64,000 nucleotides of DNA. Source: Neobacillus sp. DY30. GTDB taxonomy: Bacteria; Bacillota; Bacilli; Bacillales; Cytobacillaceae. Position 1 is the first letter of the stretch. Each line of letters begins with the position of its first letter. A program made the position numbers and the translations under genes. Positions 24,336 through 34,521 of this stretch are shown in pieces. Where the stretch lies: contig NZ_CP126093.1 of the NCBI RefSeq assembly GCF_030123065.1, positions 2,050,001 to 2,114,000 of the forward strand. Direction: 5' to 3'. A model generated the notes under the pieces. The model saw only the letters and a list, made by a program, of their open reading frames with translations, ran no database searches and had not been told where the DNA came from.

Positions 24336-24497
24336 GAGGTTCACCCTTTTCGATTTAGTACTATAAATTATATGCAAGTATCTAGTAACAACGAACATTA
24401 TCGTTAAAAGAAATTTCTACCTCATCTAAGTTTAACTGATATATGATATAATAGTTTGTCGAAGATACACGAATTGATTAAACATGTGGAGGTCATT

Positions 24498-27092
24498 ATG
24501 GCTGGTTATACGCCGATGATACAGCAATACTTAACCGTGAAGGCAGATTATCAGGATGCCTTTTTATTTTTTCGCTTAGGCGATTTCTATGAAATGTTCT
24601 TTGACGATGCGATTAAAGCATCACAAGAATTAGAGATAACATTAACTAGCAGAGAGGGCGGTACAGAAGATCGCATCCCAATGTGCGGAGTACCCTATCA
24701 TTCTGCACCAAACTATATTGAACAGCTTATTTCAAAAGGCTATAAAGTGGCGATATGCGAGCAGATGGAAGACGCCAAGCAAACCAAAGGCATGGTAAGA
24801 CGGGAAGTTGTCCAGCTTATCACACCTGGTACGGTAATGGATGGCAAGTCGTTAACGGATAAAGAAAATAACTACATTGCCTCGATTTCTTATTTTGATG
24901 ATCAAACCTATGGTTTTGCTTATACCGATCTTTCAACGGGTGAAAGCAAAGTCACACAGCTGTCAGCTAATTTTGATGAAGTATTAAATGAACTTGCTGT
25001 TTTAAGTACAAAAGAAGTGGTTGTGGCAAGCAGTTTTGATGCTGAATTGCAACGGAAAATGCGGGAACGTGATGTACTGGCCATTTCATTTGAGGATAAT
25101 AGTTCAATAGAGATTAATTTTTCGAATCTCTTGGATAACCTCAATCAAGATAAGCTAAAACAAAGTGCTGCCAGGTTATTTCACTATTTGTACCGTTCCC
25201 AAAAGCGAAGTCTTGACCACCTGCAGCCTGTGACTACTTATCAAATCCATCAATATATGAAGATTGATTACTACTCAAAAAGAAATCTTGAATTGACAGA
25301 AACCATTCGTTCTAAAGGCAAGAAAGGTTCCTTACTGTGGCTGTTGGATGAAACAATGACAGCAATGGGCGGCCGGATGCTGAAAACGTGGATTGATCGT
25401 CCCTTACTTTCACGCGAAGACATTGAGCACCGTCAAACGATTGTAGAAGTATTGATGAACAAGTATTTCGAACGCCAGGAGCTGCGGGAAAAGTTAATCG
25501 AAGTTTATGATTTGGAGCGGCTCGCAGGACGTGTGGCCTTTGGAAATGTAAATGCCCGTGATCTCGTTCAATTAAAGCGTTCATTAATGCAGATTCCATA
25601 CCTAAAACAAATTCTTGAGGGCATGGAACATGAAGTGGTTAAACAGATTGCCGACTCACTTGATCCTTGTGAAGAAGTAACTGATTTATTAGAGCAGGCC
25701 ATTGTTGATAATCCTCCTCTTTCACTAAAAGAAGGGAATATCATTCGTGACGGATACCATGATCAGTTAGATCAATATCGTTATGCCAGCCGAAACGGCA
25801 AAACCTGGATTGCCCAGCTTGAACGTGAAGAGCGGGAAAAGACGGGGATAAAGTCTCTGAAGGTAGGGTTTAACAGAGTATTTGGTTACTATATTGAGGT
25901 TACGCGTGCAAACCTTCATCTGTTAACAGAAGGGCAGTATGAACGTAAACAAACCTTAACCAATGCGGAACGTTTTATTACCCCAGATTTGAAAGAAAAA
26001 GAAGCATTAATATTAGAAGCGGAAGAAAAATGCGGGGAGCTTGAATATGAACTGTTTACGGAAATTCGTGAGATTGTCAAAGAACATATTCCGCGCCTGC
26101 AGGCTGCTGCAAAAGCAGTAAGTGATCTGGATGTTCTCCAGTGCTTTGCAGAAGTGAGTGAAAACCGCCGCTATGTAAAACCACAGTTTTCTACAGAGGG
26201 TAAAGTGGTTATAAAAGAAGGCAGACATCCTGTGGTAGAAAAGGTGTTGAATGCACAGGAGTATGTAGCGAACGACTGCTTTATGGACAGCGATCGTGAG
26301 GTTCTTCTCATCACGGGTCCAAACATGAGCGGTAAAAGTACGTACATGCGTCAAATTGCCTTAACTGCCATTTTAGCGCAGATTGGCTGTTATGTACCGG
26401 CAGATGAGGCAGTGCTGCCGATTTTTGACCAAGTATTTACGCGTATTGGAGCAGCGGACGATTTGATTTCCGGCCAAAGTACGTTCATGGTCGAAATGCT
26501 GGAAGCCAGAAATGCTCTTACCAATGCAACGCAAAACAGTTTAATTCTATTTGATGAAATTGGCCGCGGTACTTCTACCTATGATGGGATGGCACTGGCG
26601 CAGGCAATTATTGAATACATCCATAAACATATTGGTGCCAAAACATTGTTTTCCACTCATTACCATGAATTAACCGTTCTTGATGGCGAGTTAGACAAAT
26701 TAAAGAACATCCATGTCAGCGCGATTGAGCACAATGGCAAGCTAGTATTCCTTCATAAAATAAAAGAAGGACCGACGGATAAGAGTTACGGAATACACGT
26801 TGCTCAATTAGCAGAGCTTCCGAAGGAATTAATCCATCGGGCCAATGAAATTTTATCGGCACTCGAAAAACCAGATGTACAACCTGTGGCTGTTAAAAGT
26901 GCAGTGAAGGAAATCGAGGAACAGCCAGCACAGCTGTCGTTCTTTGATGAACCGAGAGAGCCCAAGAAACAAGAGCTTTCTTCAAAAGAAAAGAAAGTTT
27001 TAGATAAAATGAAAGAAACTGATCTATTAGACATTACACCGCTTCAAGCGATTAATTTATTGTACGAGCTTCAGAAGAAGTTGAAAAACTAG
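24498..27092 (+). CDS. mutS: DNA mismatch repair protein MutS
   Basis: 864 residues beginning [12 protein letters not shown], as in B. subtilis. Mismatch-contact motif GDFYEMF is at about residues 33-39. The connector, clamp and lever domains follow, and the C-terminal ATPase has Walker [10 protein letters not shown] (about 612), STFMVEM, Walker [14 protein letters not shown], and STHYHEL. MutS binds mispairs and loops and recruits MutL. ATG 24498 has GTGGAGG about 6 nt upstream, so the longer reading from TTG 24456 is rejected. It is followed by mutL 12 bp later and is co-transcribed with it. Confidence 0.97.
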   Translation: MAGYTPMIQQYLTVKADYQDAFLFFRLGDFYEMFFDDAIKASQELEITLTSREGGTEDRIPMCGVPYHSAPNYIEQLISKGYKVAICEQMEDAKQTKGMVRREVVQLITPGTVMDGKSLTDKENNYIASISYFDDQTYGFAYTDLSTGESKVTQLSANFDEVLNELAVLSTKEVVVASSFDAELQRKMRERDVLAISFEDNSSIEINFSNLLDNLNQDKLKQSAARLFHYLYRSQKRSLDHLQPVTTYQIHQYMKIDYYSKRNLELTETIRSKGKKGSLLWLLDETMTAMGGRMLKTWIDRPLLSREDIEHRQTIVEVLMNKYFERQELREKLIEVYDLERLAGRVAFGNVNARDLVQLKRSLMQIPYLKQILEGMEHEVVKQIADSLDPCEEVTDLLEQAIVDNPPLSLKEGNIIRDGYHDQLDQYRYASRNGKTWIAQLEREEREKTGIKSLKVGFNRVFGYYIEVTRANLHLLTEGQYERKQTLTNAERFITPDLKEKEALILEAEEKCGELEYELFTEIREIVKEHIPRLQAAAKAVSDLDVLQCFAEVSENRRYVKPQFSTEGKVVIKEGRHPVVEKVLNAQEYVANDCFMDSDREVLLITGPNMSGKSTYMRQIALTAILAQIGCYVPADEAVLPIFDQVFTRIGAADDLISGQSTFMVEMLEARNALTNATQNSLILFDEIGRGTSTYDGMALAQAIIEYIHKHIGAKTLFSTHYHELTVLDGELDKLKNIHVSAIEHNGKLVFLHKIKEGPTDKSYGIHVAQLAELPKELIHRANEILSALEKPDVQPVAVKSAVKEIEEQPAQLSFFDEPREPKKQELSSKEKKVLDKMKETDLLDITPLQAINLLYELQKKLKN

Positions 27093-27104
27093 GAGGTGAC
27101 TCGT

Positions 27105-28991
27105 TTGGGTAAGATTATCCAGCTAGATGATGCACTATCCAATAAGATTGCAGCAGGTGAGGTAGTCGAACGTCCTGCTTCTGTTGTAAAAGAATTAGTA
27201 GAGAATGCGATTGATGCTGGCAGTACGGTCATTGAAATAGAAGTAGAAGAAGCAGGGCTGGCGAAGATTCGAATTACGGATAATGGAAACGGCATTGAAG
27301 AAGAAGACGTCTTACTTGCCTTCCAACGTCATGCCACAAGTAAAATTAAGAATGAAAATGACTTATTCCGGATTCGTACCCTTGGGTTTCGCGGGGAAGC
27401 TCTGCCGAGTATCGCTTCCGTTTCACGTTTGGAGATGAAGACCTCAACTGGTGATGGTGCCGGGAATCGTGTGGTCATTGAAGGCGGCAAGGTAGAAGTA
27501 TATGAGAAAGCGTCAAGCAGACGCGGAACGGATATTACGATCACCGATTTGTTTTTTAACACACCAGCACGCTTAAAGTATATGAAAACCATTCATACGG
27601 AGCTTGGGAATATTACGGATGTGGTGAACCGACTTGCACTCTCCCATCCAGAAGTTGCGTTCCGCTTAATTCATAACGAACGTAAGCTGCTGCAAACAAA
27701 CGGTAATGGTGATGTCCGCCAAGTGCTGGCGTCCATTTATGGAATGGCGATCGCCAAACAGCTTGTACCGATATCAGGAAAATCACTAGATTACAAGATT
27801 AGCGGCTATGCCTCCATGCCTGAGGTAACGAGGGCGTCTAGAAACTATATTTCTACAATGATCAATGGCCGTTTTATCAAAAATTATGCCCTAGCCAAAG
27901 CAATTCAGGAAGGATACCATACGTTACTTCCTATCGGAAGATTTCCGATTGTGCTCCTCAATATCGAAATGGACCCATTATTGGTGGATGTCAATGTACA
28001 CCCATCTAAAATGGAGGTACGCATCAGTAAGGAAGCAGAACTAAATGAATTAGTCACAGATATCATCAAAAATGAGTTTAAATCGAAGGTTTTAATTCCA
28101 TCTGCTTATACGCAAGAAAAAAAAGAGAAACCAAAGTCTGAACAGACTGCGTTAATTCTTGATGAACGGACGAATGATACGCCGGTTAGTAAAGAAATCA
28201 CATGGGAACGGCCAGCCTTTGCAAATAACACCATTCAAGAAAAGACGGAACCTTTAAAGGTAAATTATGAACTCCTGCAGCCAAGAGTAGAAGTGGAAAA
28301 TGACCATCAAGATTGGGAATTCGAAGAACCCGAACTCGAACCCGAACAGGAACCAATTGAAACAGTAAAGTATACTGAAGCTACGCACGAGGATGACAAA
28401 ACAGAAAGCAGAATCCCTCGTTTATACCCTATTGGTCAAATGCACGGCACGTATATCTTTGCTCAAAATGAAAATGGGTTATATATTATCGACCAGCATG
28501 CGGCACAGGAACGGCTGAAATATGAGTATTACCGTGAGAAGGTGGGGCAGGTCCATGCGGAGCTCCAGGAATTGCTCGTTCCCATTACGCTGGACTATTC
28601 TACGGACGAATACCTGAAAATTAACGAAAATCGTGTAGAATTGGAAAAGGTCGGAATATTTCTTGAGGAATTCGGATTGAACAGCTATATTATTCGTTCC
28701 CATCCGCAGTGGTTCCCTAAAGGTGAAGAAAAGCAACTTATCGAAGAGATGATTGAGCAGCTCCTATCGATGAAAAAGGTGGATATCAAAAAGTTGCGTG
28801 AGGAAGCTGCGATTATGATGAGCTGTAAAGCTTCCATTAAAGCAAATCGTCATTTGCGCAATGATGAAATCCAGGCATTACTGGATGACTTAAGAAAAGC
28901 TTCGGATCCCTTCACCTGTCCGCATGGAAGACCGATTATCGTTCATTATTCGTCGTATGAAATGGAAAAAATGTTTAAACGGGTAATGTAA
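27105..28991 (+). CDS. mutL: DNA mismatch repair endonuclease MutL
   Basis: 628 residues. The N-terminal GHKL ATPase has [23 protein letters not shown] and [10 protein letters not shown]. An acidic linker (about residues 370-430) leads to a C-terminal endonuclease domain with [12 protein letters not shown] and zinc-site motifs SCKASIKA and CPHGRPI. This is the nicking type of MutL used by bacteria without MutH. The start chosen is TTG 27105 (MGKIIQLDD) because AGGAGGT ends 7 nt before it; GTG 27096 lies inside that ribosome site. Operon with mutS. Confidence 0.96.
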   Translation: MGKIIQLDDALSNKIAAGEVVERPASVVKELVENAIDAGSTVIEIEVEEAGLAKIRITDNGNGIEEEDVLLAFQRHATSKIKNENDLFRIRTLGFRGEALPSIASVSRLEMKTSTGDGAGNRVVIEGGKVEVYEKASSRRGTDITITDLFFNTPARLKYMKTIHTELGNITDVVNRLALSHPEVAFRLIHNERKLLQTNGNGDVRQVLASIYGMAIAKQLVPISGKSLDYKISGYASMPEVTRASRNYISTMINGRFIKNYALAKAIQEGYHTLLPIGRFPIVLLNIEMDPLLVDVNVHPSKMEVRISKEAELNELVTDIIKNEFKSKVLIPSAYTQEKKEKPKSEQTALILDERTNDTPVSKEITWERPAFANNTIQEKTEPLKVNYELLQPRVEVENDHQDWEFEEPELEPEQEPIETVKYTEATHEDDKTESRIPRLYPIGQMHGTYIFAQNENGLYIIDQHAAQERLKYEYYREKVGQVHAELQELLVPITLDYSTDEYLKINENRVELEKVGIFLEEFGLNSYIIRSHPQWFPKGEEKQLIEEMIEQLLSMKKVDIKKLREEAAIMMSCKASIKANRHLRNDEIQALLDDLRKASDPFTCPHGRPIIVHYSSYEMEKMFKRVM

Positions 28992-29000
28992 GCTTGTATC

Positions 29001-29036
29001 GAGTGTTTTCTTTTTATAAGAAAGCACTCTTTTTTT
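29001..29036 (+). terminator. mutSL terminator
   Basis: Stem GAGTG.TTTTC / GAAAG.CACTC followed by seven T. Confidence 0.9.
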
Positions 29037-29098
29037 ATAGGCTTTGTTCAATATGGTATTAATTTTTAGGCTTTGTTAAATAGTATTGTTGTTTTTCA
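29037..29098. repeat. Decayed MITE ends
   Basis: Two partial copies of TAGGCTTTGTT (29038-29048 and 29069-29079), similar to the TAGGCTGTGTTAA end of the element at 20619. Probably remnants of MITE-type insertions. Confidence 0.4.
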
Positions 29099-29099
29099 G

Positions 29100-29172
29100 G
29101 AAAAAAATATGGGAACGTCTGATTTGGACCTTCCCGTTCTTATTTCGTTAAAGCACCCGTTAATGAAATAAG
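29100..29172 (-). repeat. Dispersed repeat, site A type with terminator, minus strand
   Basis: Read on the minus strand: TTTCATTAACGGGTGCTTTA flanked by TTATTTC / GAAATAA, then GGGAA / TTCCC and a T-run. It lies directly 3' of the VOC gene, the same relation as the site A copies have to other accessory genes. Confidence 0.55.
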
Positions 29173-29192
29173 GTAATTTATTTATTATAATC

Positions 29193-29564
29193 CTACCAGT
29201 GTACTTGAAGTTTATTACCATTTGGATCATAAAAGTGGAAAAAGGAATGACCATTATCTTCTTTTATATCCTCGACCTTAACTTGATTATCATTTAAGTG
29301 TTGATGAAATTTAGATAATTCTGGACTTGTAAAGCCAATGCTAAATTCTTGTTCATTATCAATTGTAAAATGTGCAAATGTTTCATCTTCGGTAGGAACT
29401 AAGATAAGTAAGAAAGGTCCTTCATTTACTTTTAAAATTGCAAGTTCCTCAGTATTGTTTAGTAACTGGAGCCCTAATACATCTCTATACCATTGTGCAG
29501 ACAGTTCTAAATCTTTTACAGGAATTCTAATATAATGTACTTGTTCAATAAATGATTTACTCAT
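29193..29564 (-). CDS. VOC family protein (glyoxalase/bleomycin-resistance fold)
   Basis: 123 residues with the paired beta-alpha-beta-beta-beta modules of the vicinal oxygen chelate fold: HYIRIPVKDLELSAQWYRDV and LGLQLL at the N-terminus, and HSFFHFYDPNGNKLQVHW at the C-terminus. Possible metal ligands are the first His and a late acidic or His position. The reaction cannot be predicted. ATG 29564 has AAAGGAGAG about 5 nt upstream. The gene is inserted between mutL and the YsnF region on the opposite strand and is bounded by a site A repeat, so it is probably accessory. Confidence 0.8.
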   Translation of the reverse strand: MSKSFIEQVHYIRIPVKDLELSAQWYRDVLGLQLLNNTEELAILKVNEGPFLLILVPTEDETFAHFTIDNEQEFSIGFTSPELSKFHQHLNDNQVKVEDIKEDNGHSFFHFYDPNGNKLQVHW

Positions 29565-29785
29565 AGCCTTCTCTCCTTTATTTAATCCGGTATATCAAAT
29601 AGTTCCCTTTCTATATACCTTTTTCCTTCCGATTATTGAATTAACCTGCCCTTTAACGGAACAATAATCTTCCATACCTCTTTACTAAAAATCAAAAATG
29701 AAAAAAATATTCAGAATAGGACTTATATTTGGCTGGTGGATAGTGTAAAATTACACTATAAGAGGGAGATAAAGGAGGTGGCCGA

Positions 29786-30238
29786 ATGTTTGTATTTGGC
29801 ATCTTAAGCACTTTTTTACCTATTGTTATCATTATTTTTGTAATCGTTTATGCTGCGAAAAACAAAGAAATGGGGGGAGAAGCAGTGATACGTCATCTTT
29901 ATACGTATTTAGTTTTGTTTGCAACACTTATGATGGTGATTGGCGGGGGGATTTCGATTTTTATGGCCGCGGCAGATTTAGTCAGTCCGCCGGGCTACTA
30001 TCAAAACTTTGAAGATTTTAAACAGGTTTACCATGATGGCAAGGTTCCAACAGAGGAAAGCCAAAAGTTATCAGATGATGAAATTCGTGAAAGATATGAC
30101 CAAATGGTAAAAGATGAAAAGAACCGTGCTAGAGAAAATGCGAAAAACCAAATTATTAAAAGCTTAGGATTTATTGTTATCCCACTTCCAATTTTTCTTT
30201 ATTTTAACAATATGAGAAAGCGTCAAAGTGAAATTTAA
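29786..30238 (+). CDS. Hypothetical membrane protein
   Basis: 150 residues. The N-terminal helix is ILSTFLPIVIIIFVIVYAA, the second LYTYLVLFATLMMVIGGGIS, then a charged region of about 70 residues (KLSDDEIRERYDQMVKDEKN), and a third helix GFIVIPLPIFLYF with a basic tail. The charged part probably faces outside or forms a cytoplasmic coil. I do not recognise a named family. ATG 29786 has AAAGGAGGTGG about 5 nt upstream, an excellent site, so the gene is real. Confidence 0.7.
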   Translation: MFVFGILSTFLPIVIIIFVIVYAAKNKEMGGEAVIRHLYTYLVLFATLMMVIGGGISIFMAAADLVSPPGYYQNFEDFKQVYHDGKVPTEESQKLSDDEIRERYDQMVKDEKNRARENAKNQIIKSLGFIVIPLPIFLYFNNMRKRQSEI

Positions 30239-30566
30239 AGGTAATGGCAAGAGTACCCTCATTCCCAACGGGTACAGTTATATATCATAAAACTTAATAA
30301 TATAGGGAAGATGACTATCAAAATGCATGTAAAACGATAGTCATTTTTTATTGGAATTTAGGAATTTCAGGTATATTTAATTAATAATTACAGTCGTCTA
30401 TATTGTTCGATAAAAGTTAATAAAAAATGGGTTATAGAAGTTTTTTTGGGTGATATTTTCAAATAATAAGTTTGAAGAGGTTTTCTTAATCCATAAGAAT
30501 AAAAATACCTATTGAGTAGATTATATAAAGGCATTACTTTAAAACAATTTGCGAGGAGGAATTCTT
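30239..30566. other. Intergenic stretch with terminator, upstream of the YsnF-type gene
   Basis: A terminator at 30311-30350 (stem ATGACTATC / GATAGTCAT, then six T) serves the preceding gene. The next 200 bp must hold the promoter of the YsnF-type gene. No clean SigB-type GTTTAA / GGGTAT pair is visible, although YsnF of B. subtilis is a general-stress protein. Confidence 0.5.
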
Positions 30567-31139
30567 ATGGGTAACATTTTTGATATGTTTGGTGATGATT
30601 CACAAAATACAAATAATCAAGACAGCAAAAATAATTCAGGAACTCAAGGAAACAATGCTAGCTCAAGCACTCAAGGAAACAATGCTAGCTCAAGCACTCA
30701 AGGAACCAATGCTAGCTCAAGCACTCAAGATAATCAAACGAACGGCTCCCTAGAGCTACATAAGGAAGAGCTAGACATTACGAAAAATAAGGTCGATGCT
30801 GGTGAAGTTGTCCTTTCAAAAGATGTTGTAGAAGAACAAAAAACTGTAGAAGTTCCTGTTATGCATGAGGAAGTTGTGATAAAGAGAACGCCAGTGAACG
30901 AACGTAGTAATGCAACGATAAGTTCTGAGGAGACCATCCATATTCCTGTCAGTCAGGAGCAAGTTCAGGTAAACAAATATACGGTAACAACTGAGGAAGT
31001 CTCAGCTTCCAAACGCCAAGTTGAGGAAACACAGCAAGTTCAGGAAACTCTTAGACGTGAAACGGCAAATGTTAATACAACTGGAAGTGTTGACTTTGTT
31101 TCTGATACAACAGGTTTTGAAGATATAAATAACAGCTAA
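30567..31139 (+). CDS. YsnF/AvaK-type (DUF2382) protein, longer paralogue
   Basis: 190 residues. The N-terminal 60 residues are a low-complexity Asn/Ser/Gln linker with three copies of a 9-residue unit (GNNASSSTQ). The DUF2382 domain follows: LELHKEELDITKNKVDAGEV, then VEVPVMHEEVVIKRTPVNER, then IHIPVSQEQVQVNKYTVTTE. DUF2382 proteins are stress-associated in bacilli; biochemical function is unknown. ATG 30567 has GAGGAGG about 7 nt upstream. It is followed by a terminator and a shorter paralogue. Confidence 0.85.
   Translation: MGNIFDMFGDDSQNTNNQDSKNNSGTQGNNASSSTQGNNASSSTQGTNASSSTQDNQTNGSLELHKEELDITKNKVDAGEVVLSKDVVEEQKTVEVPVMHEEVVIKRTPVNERSNATISSEETIHIPVSQEQVQVNKYTVTTEEVSASKRQVEETQQVQETLRRETANVNTTGSVDFVSDTTGFEDINNS
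30648..30728 (+). repeat. 27-bp tandem repeat, three units, in the YsnF-type gene
   Basis: Units at 30648-30674, 30675-30701 and 30702-30728, differing at one base, each encoding one GNNASSSTQ or GTNASSSTQ unit. Each contains GCTAGC. Repeat number could vary by slippage, changing linker length in frame. Confidence 0.85.
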
Positions 31140-31146
31140 TAATAAT

Positions 31147-31184
31147 AACACCTTTTCACCCTCCATAATGAAAAGGTGTTTTCA
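31147..31184 (+). terminator. Terminator between the two YsnF-type genes
   Basis: Stem AACACCTTTTC / GAAAAGGTGTT followed by TTCACTCTTTT. Confidence 0.8.
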
Positions 31185-31206
31185 CTCTTTTCCTTGGAGG
31201 AGGATT

Positions 31207-31632
31207 ATGGTGTCTGAGCAGTCTGAAAAGGCAAATATCCACAATGATGATTTAACAATCAAATTACATAAGGAAGAACTGCAGGTAAGTAAAAAGTGGA
31301 TAGATACAGCTAACGTTACGGTTTATAAGAAAATTTATACTGAAGAGAAGCAAATTTCGGTTCCTGTCCGCCGTGAGGAGTTAATCATTGAGAAAAAGGT
31401 AGTAAATTCAGATGGGGCAACTAATAATGATATTGAAACCATTTGTATTCCTATAAGGGAAGATCGTATTGAGGTTACTTTACATCCAACTCTGCTTGAG
31501 GATGTAGAAATATATAAGAACCAATATGAAGAAATAAAAGAGGTTATAGAAACTCTCCAGGAAGAAAAAGTTCATATTGAAACTATAGGTGACATAAAGG
31601 TAACCGTTAATAATCCATTATCAACGACATAA
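31207..31632 (+). CDS. YsnF/AvaK-type (DUF2382) protein, shorter paralogue
   Basis: 141 residues, essentially one DUF2382 domain: IKLHKEELQVSKKWIDTANV, then ISVPVRREELIIEKKVVNSD, then ICIPIREDRIEVTLHPTLLE. It lacks the Ser/Asn linker of its neighbour. ATG 31207 has GGAGGAGG about 4-9 nt upstream and is preferred over the more upstream ATG at 31168, which lies in a terminator stem. It is a tandem paralogue of 30567-31139 by old duplication; the two share the domain but are well diverged. Confidence 0.85.
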   Translation: MVSEQSEKANIHNDDLTIKLHKEELQVSKKWIDTANVTVYKKIYTEEKQISVPVRREELIIEKKVVNSDGATNNDIETICIPIREDRIEVTLHPTLLEDVEIYKNQYEEIKEVIETLQEEKVHIETIGDIKVTVNNPLSTT

Positions 31633-31678
31633 ATGAAGAATTTCAGCCTTTTTAAAAAAATTAAAGTAATGAAAAATA

Positions 31679-31709
31679 AACTGGCTCTTAAGTGAACTGA
31701 GCCAGTTTA
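31679..31709. terminator. Bidirectional terminator between the YsnF-type gene and mreBH
   Basis: Perfect stem AAACTGGCTC / GAGCCAGTTT with T-rich flanks on both strands; serves two convergent genes. Confidence 0.85.
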
Positions 31710-31732
31710 TTTACCTATTCATTAATTACTCA

Positions 31733-32740
31733 TTACTTCACTGCAGCTGGCAGTTTATGCATGTATTTAAGGGCCTTTCCCGTTCCGATTGCAACGGATT
31801 CTAGCGGGTTCGGAGCGAGTTGTACCGGAACAAAAATCTCTTTGCTCAGCCATTCTTCCATCCCTTTCATTAATGCACCTCCGCCAGTTAAAATCACACC
31901 GCGATCGACGATATCACCGCTCAATTCAGCAGGACAATCCTCAAGGGTTGCCCGAATCGCTTCTAGGATATGAGATAATGATTCTTTTAACGCATTGCGA
32001 ATTTCGTAGGATGATAGTGTCACGGTTTTAGGCAAACCTGTCACTAGATCACGTCCGCGAACCTCCATGGTAAGTTCTTCGTGATCAATTAACGCATAAC
32101 CAATTTCCATTTTAATATTCTCAGCAGTTCGTTCACCGATTAATACATTATATTCTTTTCGGACATATTGAATGATTTCTTCATCAAGACGGTCGCCGCC
32201 AATTTTAATAGAATGGCAGGACACAACCCCGCCGAAAGATATAATCGCTACCTCTGTATTACCTCCGCCAATATCGACAACCACATTAGCTACCGGCTCG
32301 TCCACAGGCATTCCCGCACCAATAGCAGCGGCAACGGGTTCTTCAATTAACTGGATTTTTTTTGCGCCGGCATTTCTCACGGCGTCTTGAATCGCTCGTC
32401 TTTCCACACTTGTTGATCCGGACGGTGTACAGATTACGACATTTGGCTTACGAACGGCAAAGCCAACTGATTTAGAAGCTTTTCGCATGATATGCTTCAA
32501 AAGCTCTGTAGTAAGGTCATAATCTGCAATAACGCCTTCTTTTAATGGCCGGATGGCAACAATTTTTTCAGGCGTTTTTCCAATCATTTCTTTTGCTTCT
32601 GTTCCAAAAGCAACAACTTTTTTCGTTTCTGTATCAATCGCTACCACAGAAGGTTCATTCACTGCGATTCCTTTATTTTTACTATAAACTAATATATTTG
32701 CTGTTCCTAAATCGATTCCAATTTCAAAGTTTGATAACAT
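31733..32740 (-). CDS. mreBH: Rod-shape-determining protein MreBH (MreB-family actin)
   Basis: 335 residues, the length of B. subtilis MreBH. Actin-fold motifs: phosphate-1 [20 protein letters not shown], connector [19 protein letters not shown], phosphate-2 [20 protein letters not shown], and adenosine motif [14 protein letters not shown]. It polymerises along the membrane and directs wall hydrolases and synthesis during elongation. The opening and interior match MreBH better than MreB or Mbl. ATG 32740 has AGGTGA about 6 nt upstream, a weak site. A SigI-like promoter precedes it. Transcription is opposite to the flanking genes. Confidence 0.92.
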   Translation of the reverse strand: MLSNFEIGIDLGTANILVYSKNKGIAVNEPSVVAIDTETKKVVAFGTEAKEMIGKTPEKIVAIRPLKEGVIADYDLTTELLKHIMRKASKSVGFAVRKPNVVICTPSGSTSVERRAIQDAVRNAGAKKIQLIEEPVAAAIGAGMPVDEPVANVVVDIGGGNTEVAIISFGGVVSCHSIKIGGDRLDEEIIQYVRKEYNVLIGERTAENIKMEIGYALIDHEELTMEVRGRDLVTGLPKTVTLSSYEIRNALKESLSHILEAIRATLEDCPAELSGDIVDRGVILTGGGALMKGMEEWLSKEIFVPVQLAPNPLESVAIGTGKALKYMHKLPAAVK

Positions 32741-32810
32741 TCCAATTCACCTAATTTCCTATTTTTCGACAACTTGCCACGCTGACTAGCTATCTTTCTA
32801 CAAAATAAGC

Positions 32811-32840
32811 TACGATTAAGACTACCATGAGTTTGGGGGT
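32811..32840 (-). promoter_or_regulatory. Possible SigI-type promoter of mreBH
   Basis: On the minus strand, TTTTACCCCCAAAC is followed after about 20 nt by CGTAG. B. subtilis SigI promoters have a CCCCC-containing -35 and a CGAA-like -10, and mreBH belongs to that heat-inducible regulon. The -35 is convincing; spacing and -10 are less so. The remaining intergenic DNA (32741-33060) shows nothing else clear. Confidence 0.45.
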
Positions 32841-33060
32841 AAAACGCTTTTTGTAAATGAAACGTTATGTGAATGTAAAGATGTAAAAGAAATAACTTTA
32901 TTGAGACAAAAATGGAATAAAATAAATCCTTTGTAAAAACATGCATAGAAAAGTTAATTTTTGATTATACTTATTTGATGTTCAACTGCTTTTAATGTTA
33001 TATATTAGGATGTAAGTGTGACTTGGTTCCTGCCATCACGGAAATTGAGAAAAGGGCAGT

Positions 33061-34026
33061 GTGAAGATCTTGGATTCAAAACAGAAATTATTAGTCATTA
33101 TTGGACCAACGGCAGTTGGTAAAACAAAGTTAAGCATTGAACTGGCCAAACTGTATAATGGCGAAATTATCAGCGGTGATTCCATGCAGATTTACCGCAG
33201 TATGGATATCGGAACTGCGAAAATAAAACCTGAGGAAATGGAAGAAATTCCTCACCATTTGATTGATATTAAAGAGCCGGATGAGAGTTTTTCTGTTGCG
33301 GAATTCCAGCAGCTGGTGCGGGAAAAAATAACAGACATTGCTTCAAAAGGCAAGCTGCCTATCATCGTTGGCGGGACTGGCTTATATATTCAATCAGTCA
33401 TCTATGATTATCAGTTTTCTGAGGCTCCTGCCGATGAAGCGTTTCGGCTGCAGCTTGAAGAGAGGGCAAAGGAAATTGGCAATGAAGCTTTGCATCAGGA
33501 GTTAACGAAAGTAGATCCTGAGAGTGCCAGCCAAATTCATCCGAATAATGTAAGAAGGGTGATAAGGGCACTTGAAATTTTTCATTGTACTGGTAAGATT
33601 ATGAGTGACTATCAAAATAATCAACAGCCTGACCTTCTTTATGAAACTGCACTGATCGGTTTAACGATGGAGAGGGAAAAACTTTATGAACGGATTAATA
33701 TGCGAGTCGACATGATGATAGCGGAAGGTCTGCTTGACGAAGTCAGTATGTTACACAAGCAGGGGCTGAGAGATTGTCAATCCATTCAGGCTATAGGCTA
33801 TAAGGAAATCTATGATTATTTGGATGGGAAGGTTAGTCTAGAGATTGCTGTTGAAAATTTAAAACAAAATTCAAGACGATATGCAAAAAGACAGCTAACT
33901 TGGTTTCGCAATAAAATGGAAGTAAAATGGTTTGACATGACAGATGTCGTAAATTTGTCAAAAAAAATAACCGAAATTTCACATTACATTGAAGGAAAGC
34001 TACAAGTAAAATCGAATACATATTAG
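33061..34026 (+). CDS. miaA: tRNA dimethylallyltransferase MiaA
   Basis: 321 residues. P-loop [19 protein letters not shown] near residue 12, [17 protein letters not shown] near 38, [30 protein letters not shown] near 100, [14 protein letters not shown], and the C-terminal [17 protein letters not shown]. It transfers a dimethylallyl group to A37 of tRNAs reading UNN codons; MiaB then thiomethylates it. The start is GTG 33061 with AAAGGGCAG upstream; TTG 33070 is a possible alternative. It is followed by hfq 26 bp later, as in other bacilli. Confidence 0.95.
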   Translation: MKILDSKQKLLVIIGPTAVGKTKLSIELAKLYNGEIISGDSMQIYRSMDIGTAKIKPEEMEEIPHHLIDIKEPDESFSVAEFQQLVREKITDIASKGKLPIIVGGTGLYIQSVIYDYQFSEAPADEAFRLQLEERAKEIGNEALHQELTKVDPESASQIHPNNVRRVIRALEIFHCTGKIMSDYQNNQQPDLLYETALIGLTMEREKLYERINMRVDMMIAEGLLDEVSMLHKQGLRDCQSIQAIGYKEIYDYLDGKVSLEIAVENLKQNSRRYAKRQLTWFRNKMEVKWFDMTDVVNLSKKITEISHYIEGKLQVKSNTY

Positions 34027-34052
34027 TAGAGATAAAAGAGGAGGATATACAA

Positions 34053-34283
34053 ATGAAAACCACGATTAACATTCAGGACCAATTTTTAAACCAGTGCCGT
34101 AAGGATAATACCCATGTAACGGTATTCTTATTAAACGGATTCCAATTACGAGGCCAAATTAAAGGCTTTGATAATTTTACTGTCCTTTTTGAATCGGAAG
34201 GAAAACAGCAGCTGGTTTACAAGCACGCCATTTCAACCTTTGCACCACAAAGAAATGTTCAGCTTGACCTGGATGCCCAATAA
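34053..34283 (+). CDS. hfq: RNA chaperone Hfq
   Basis: 76 residues. Sm1 motif: [20 protein letters not shown] and [20 protein letters not shown]. Sm2 motif: [12 protein letters not shown]. The hexameric ring binds small RNAs and A/U-rich mRNA; in bacilli its effect on sRNA regulation is limited. ATG 34053 has GAGGAGG about 8 nt upstream. Probably cotranscribed with miaA; a strong terminator follows. Confidence 0.97.
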   Translation: MKTTINIQDQFLNQCRKDNTHVTVFLLNGFQLRGQIKGFDNFTVLFESEGKQQLVYKHAISTFAPQRNVQLDLDAQ

Positions 34284-34298
34284 TCACCTTTATCATCT

Positions 34299-34330
34299 GA
34301 GTCCATGGAATCCATGGACTCTTTTTTATT
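34299..34330 (+). terminator. Terminator of miaA-hfq
   Basis: Stem GAGTCCATGG / CCATGGACTC with AAT loop and six T. Confidence 0.92.
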
Positions 34331-34521
34331 TTTAATAATGAATTGTAAATATGATGAATACATATAAATGAAGGAGTATTGCTTGGGAAGCGCATAGAAG
34401 GATTAGAGTGAACTTTATTAGCAATTTCCTCTCGTTATTTGTCAAAATGAGCAATTATTTTTTCAAGTCAACGATAAAAGCTGCCTAACGTATACTGTTT
34501 GCAGAATGAGAGGTGAAGGCT

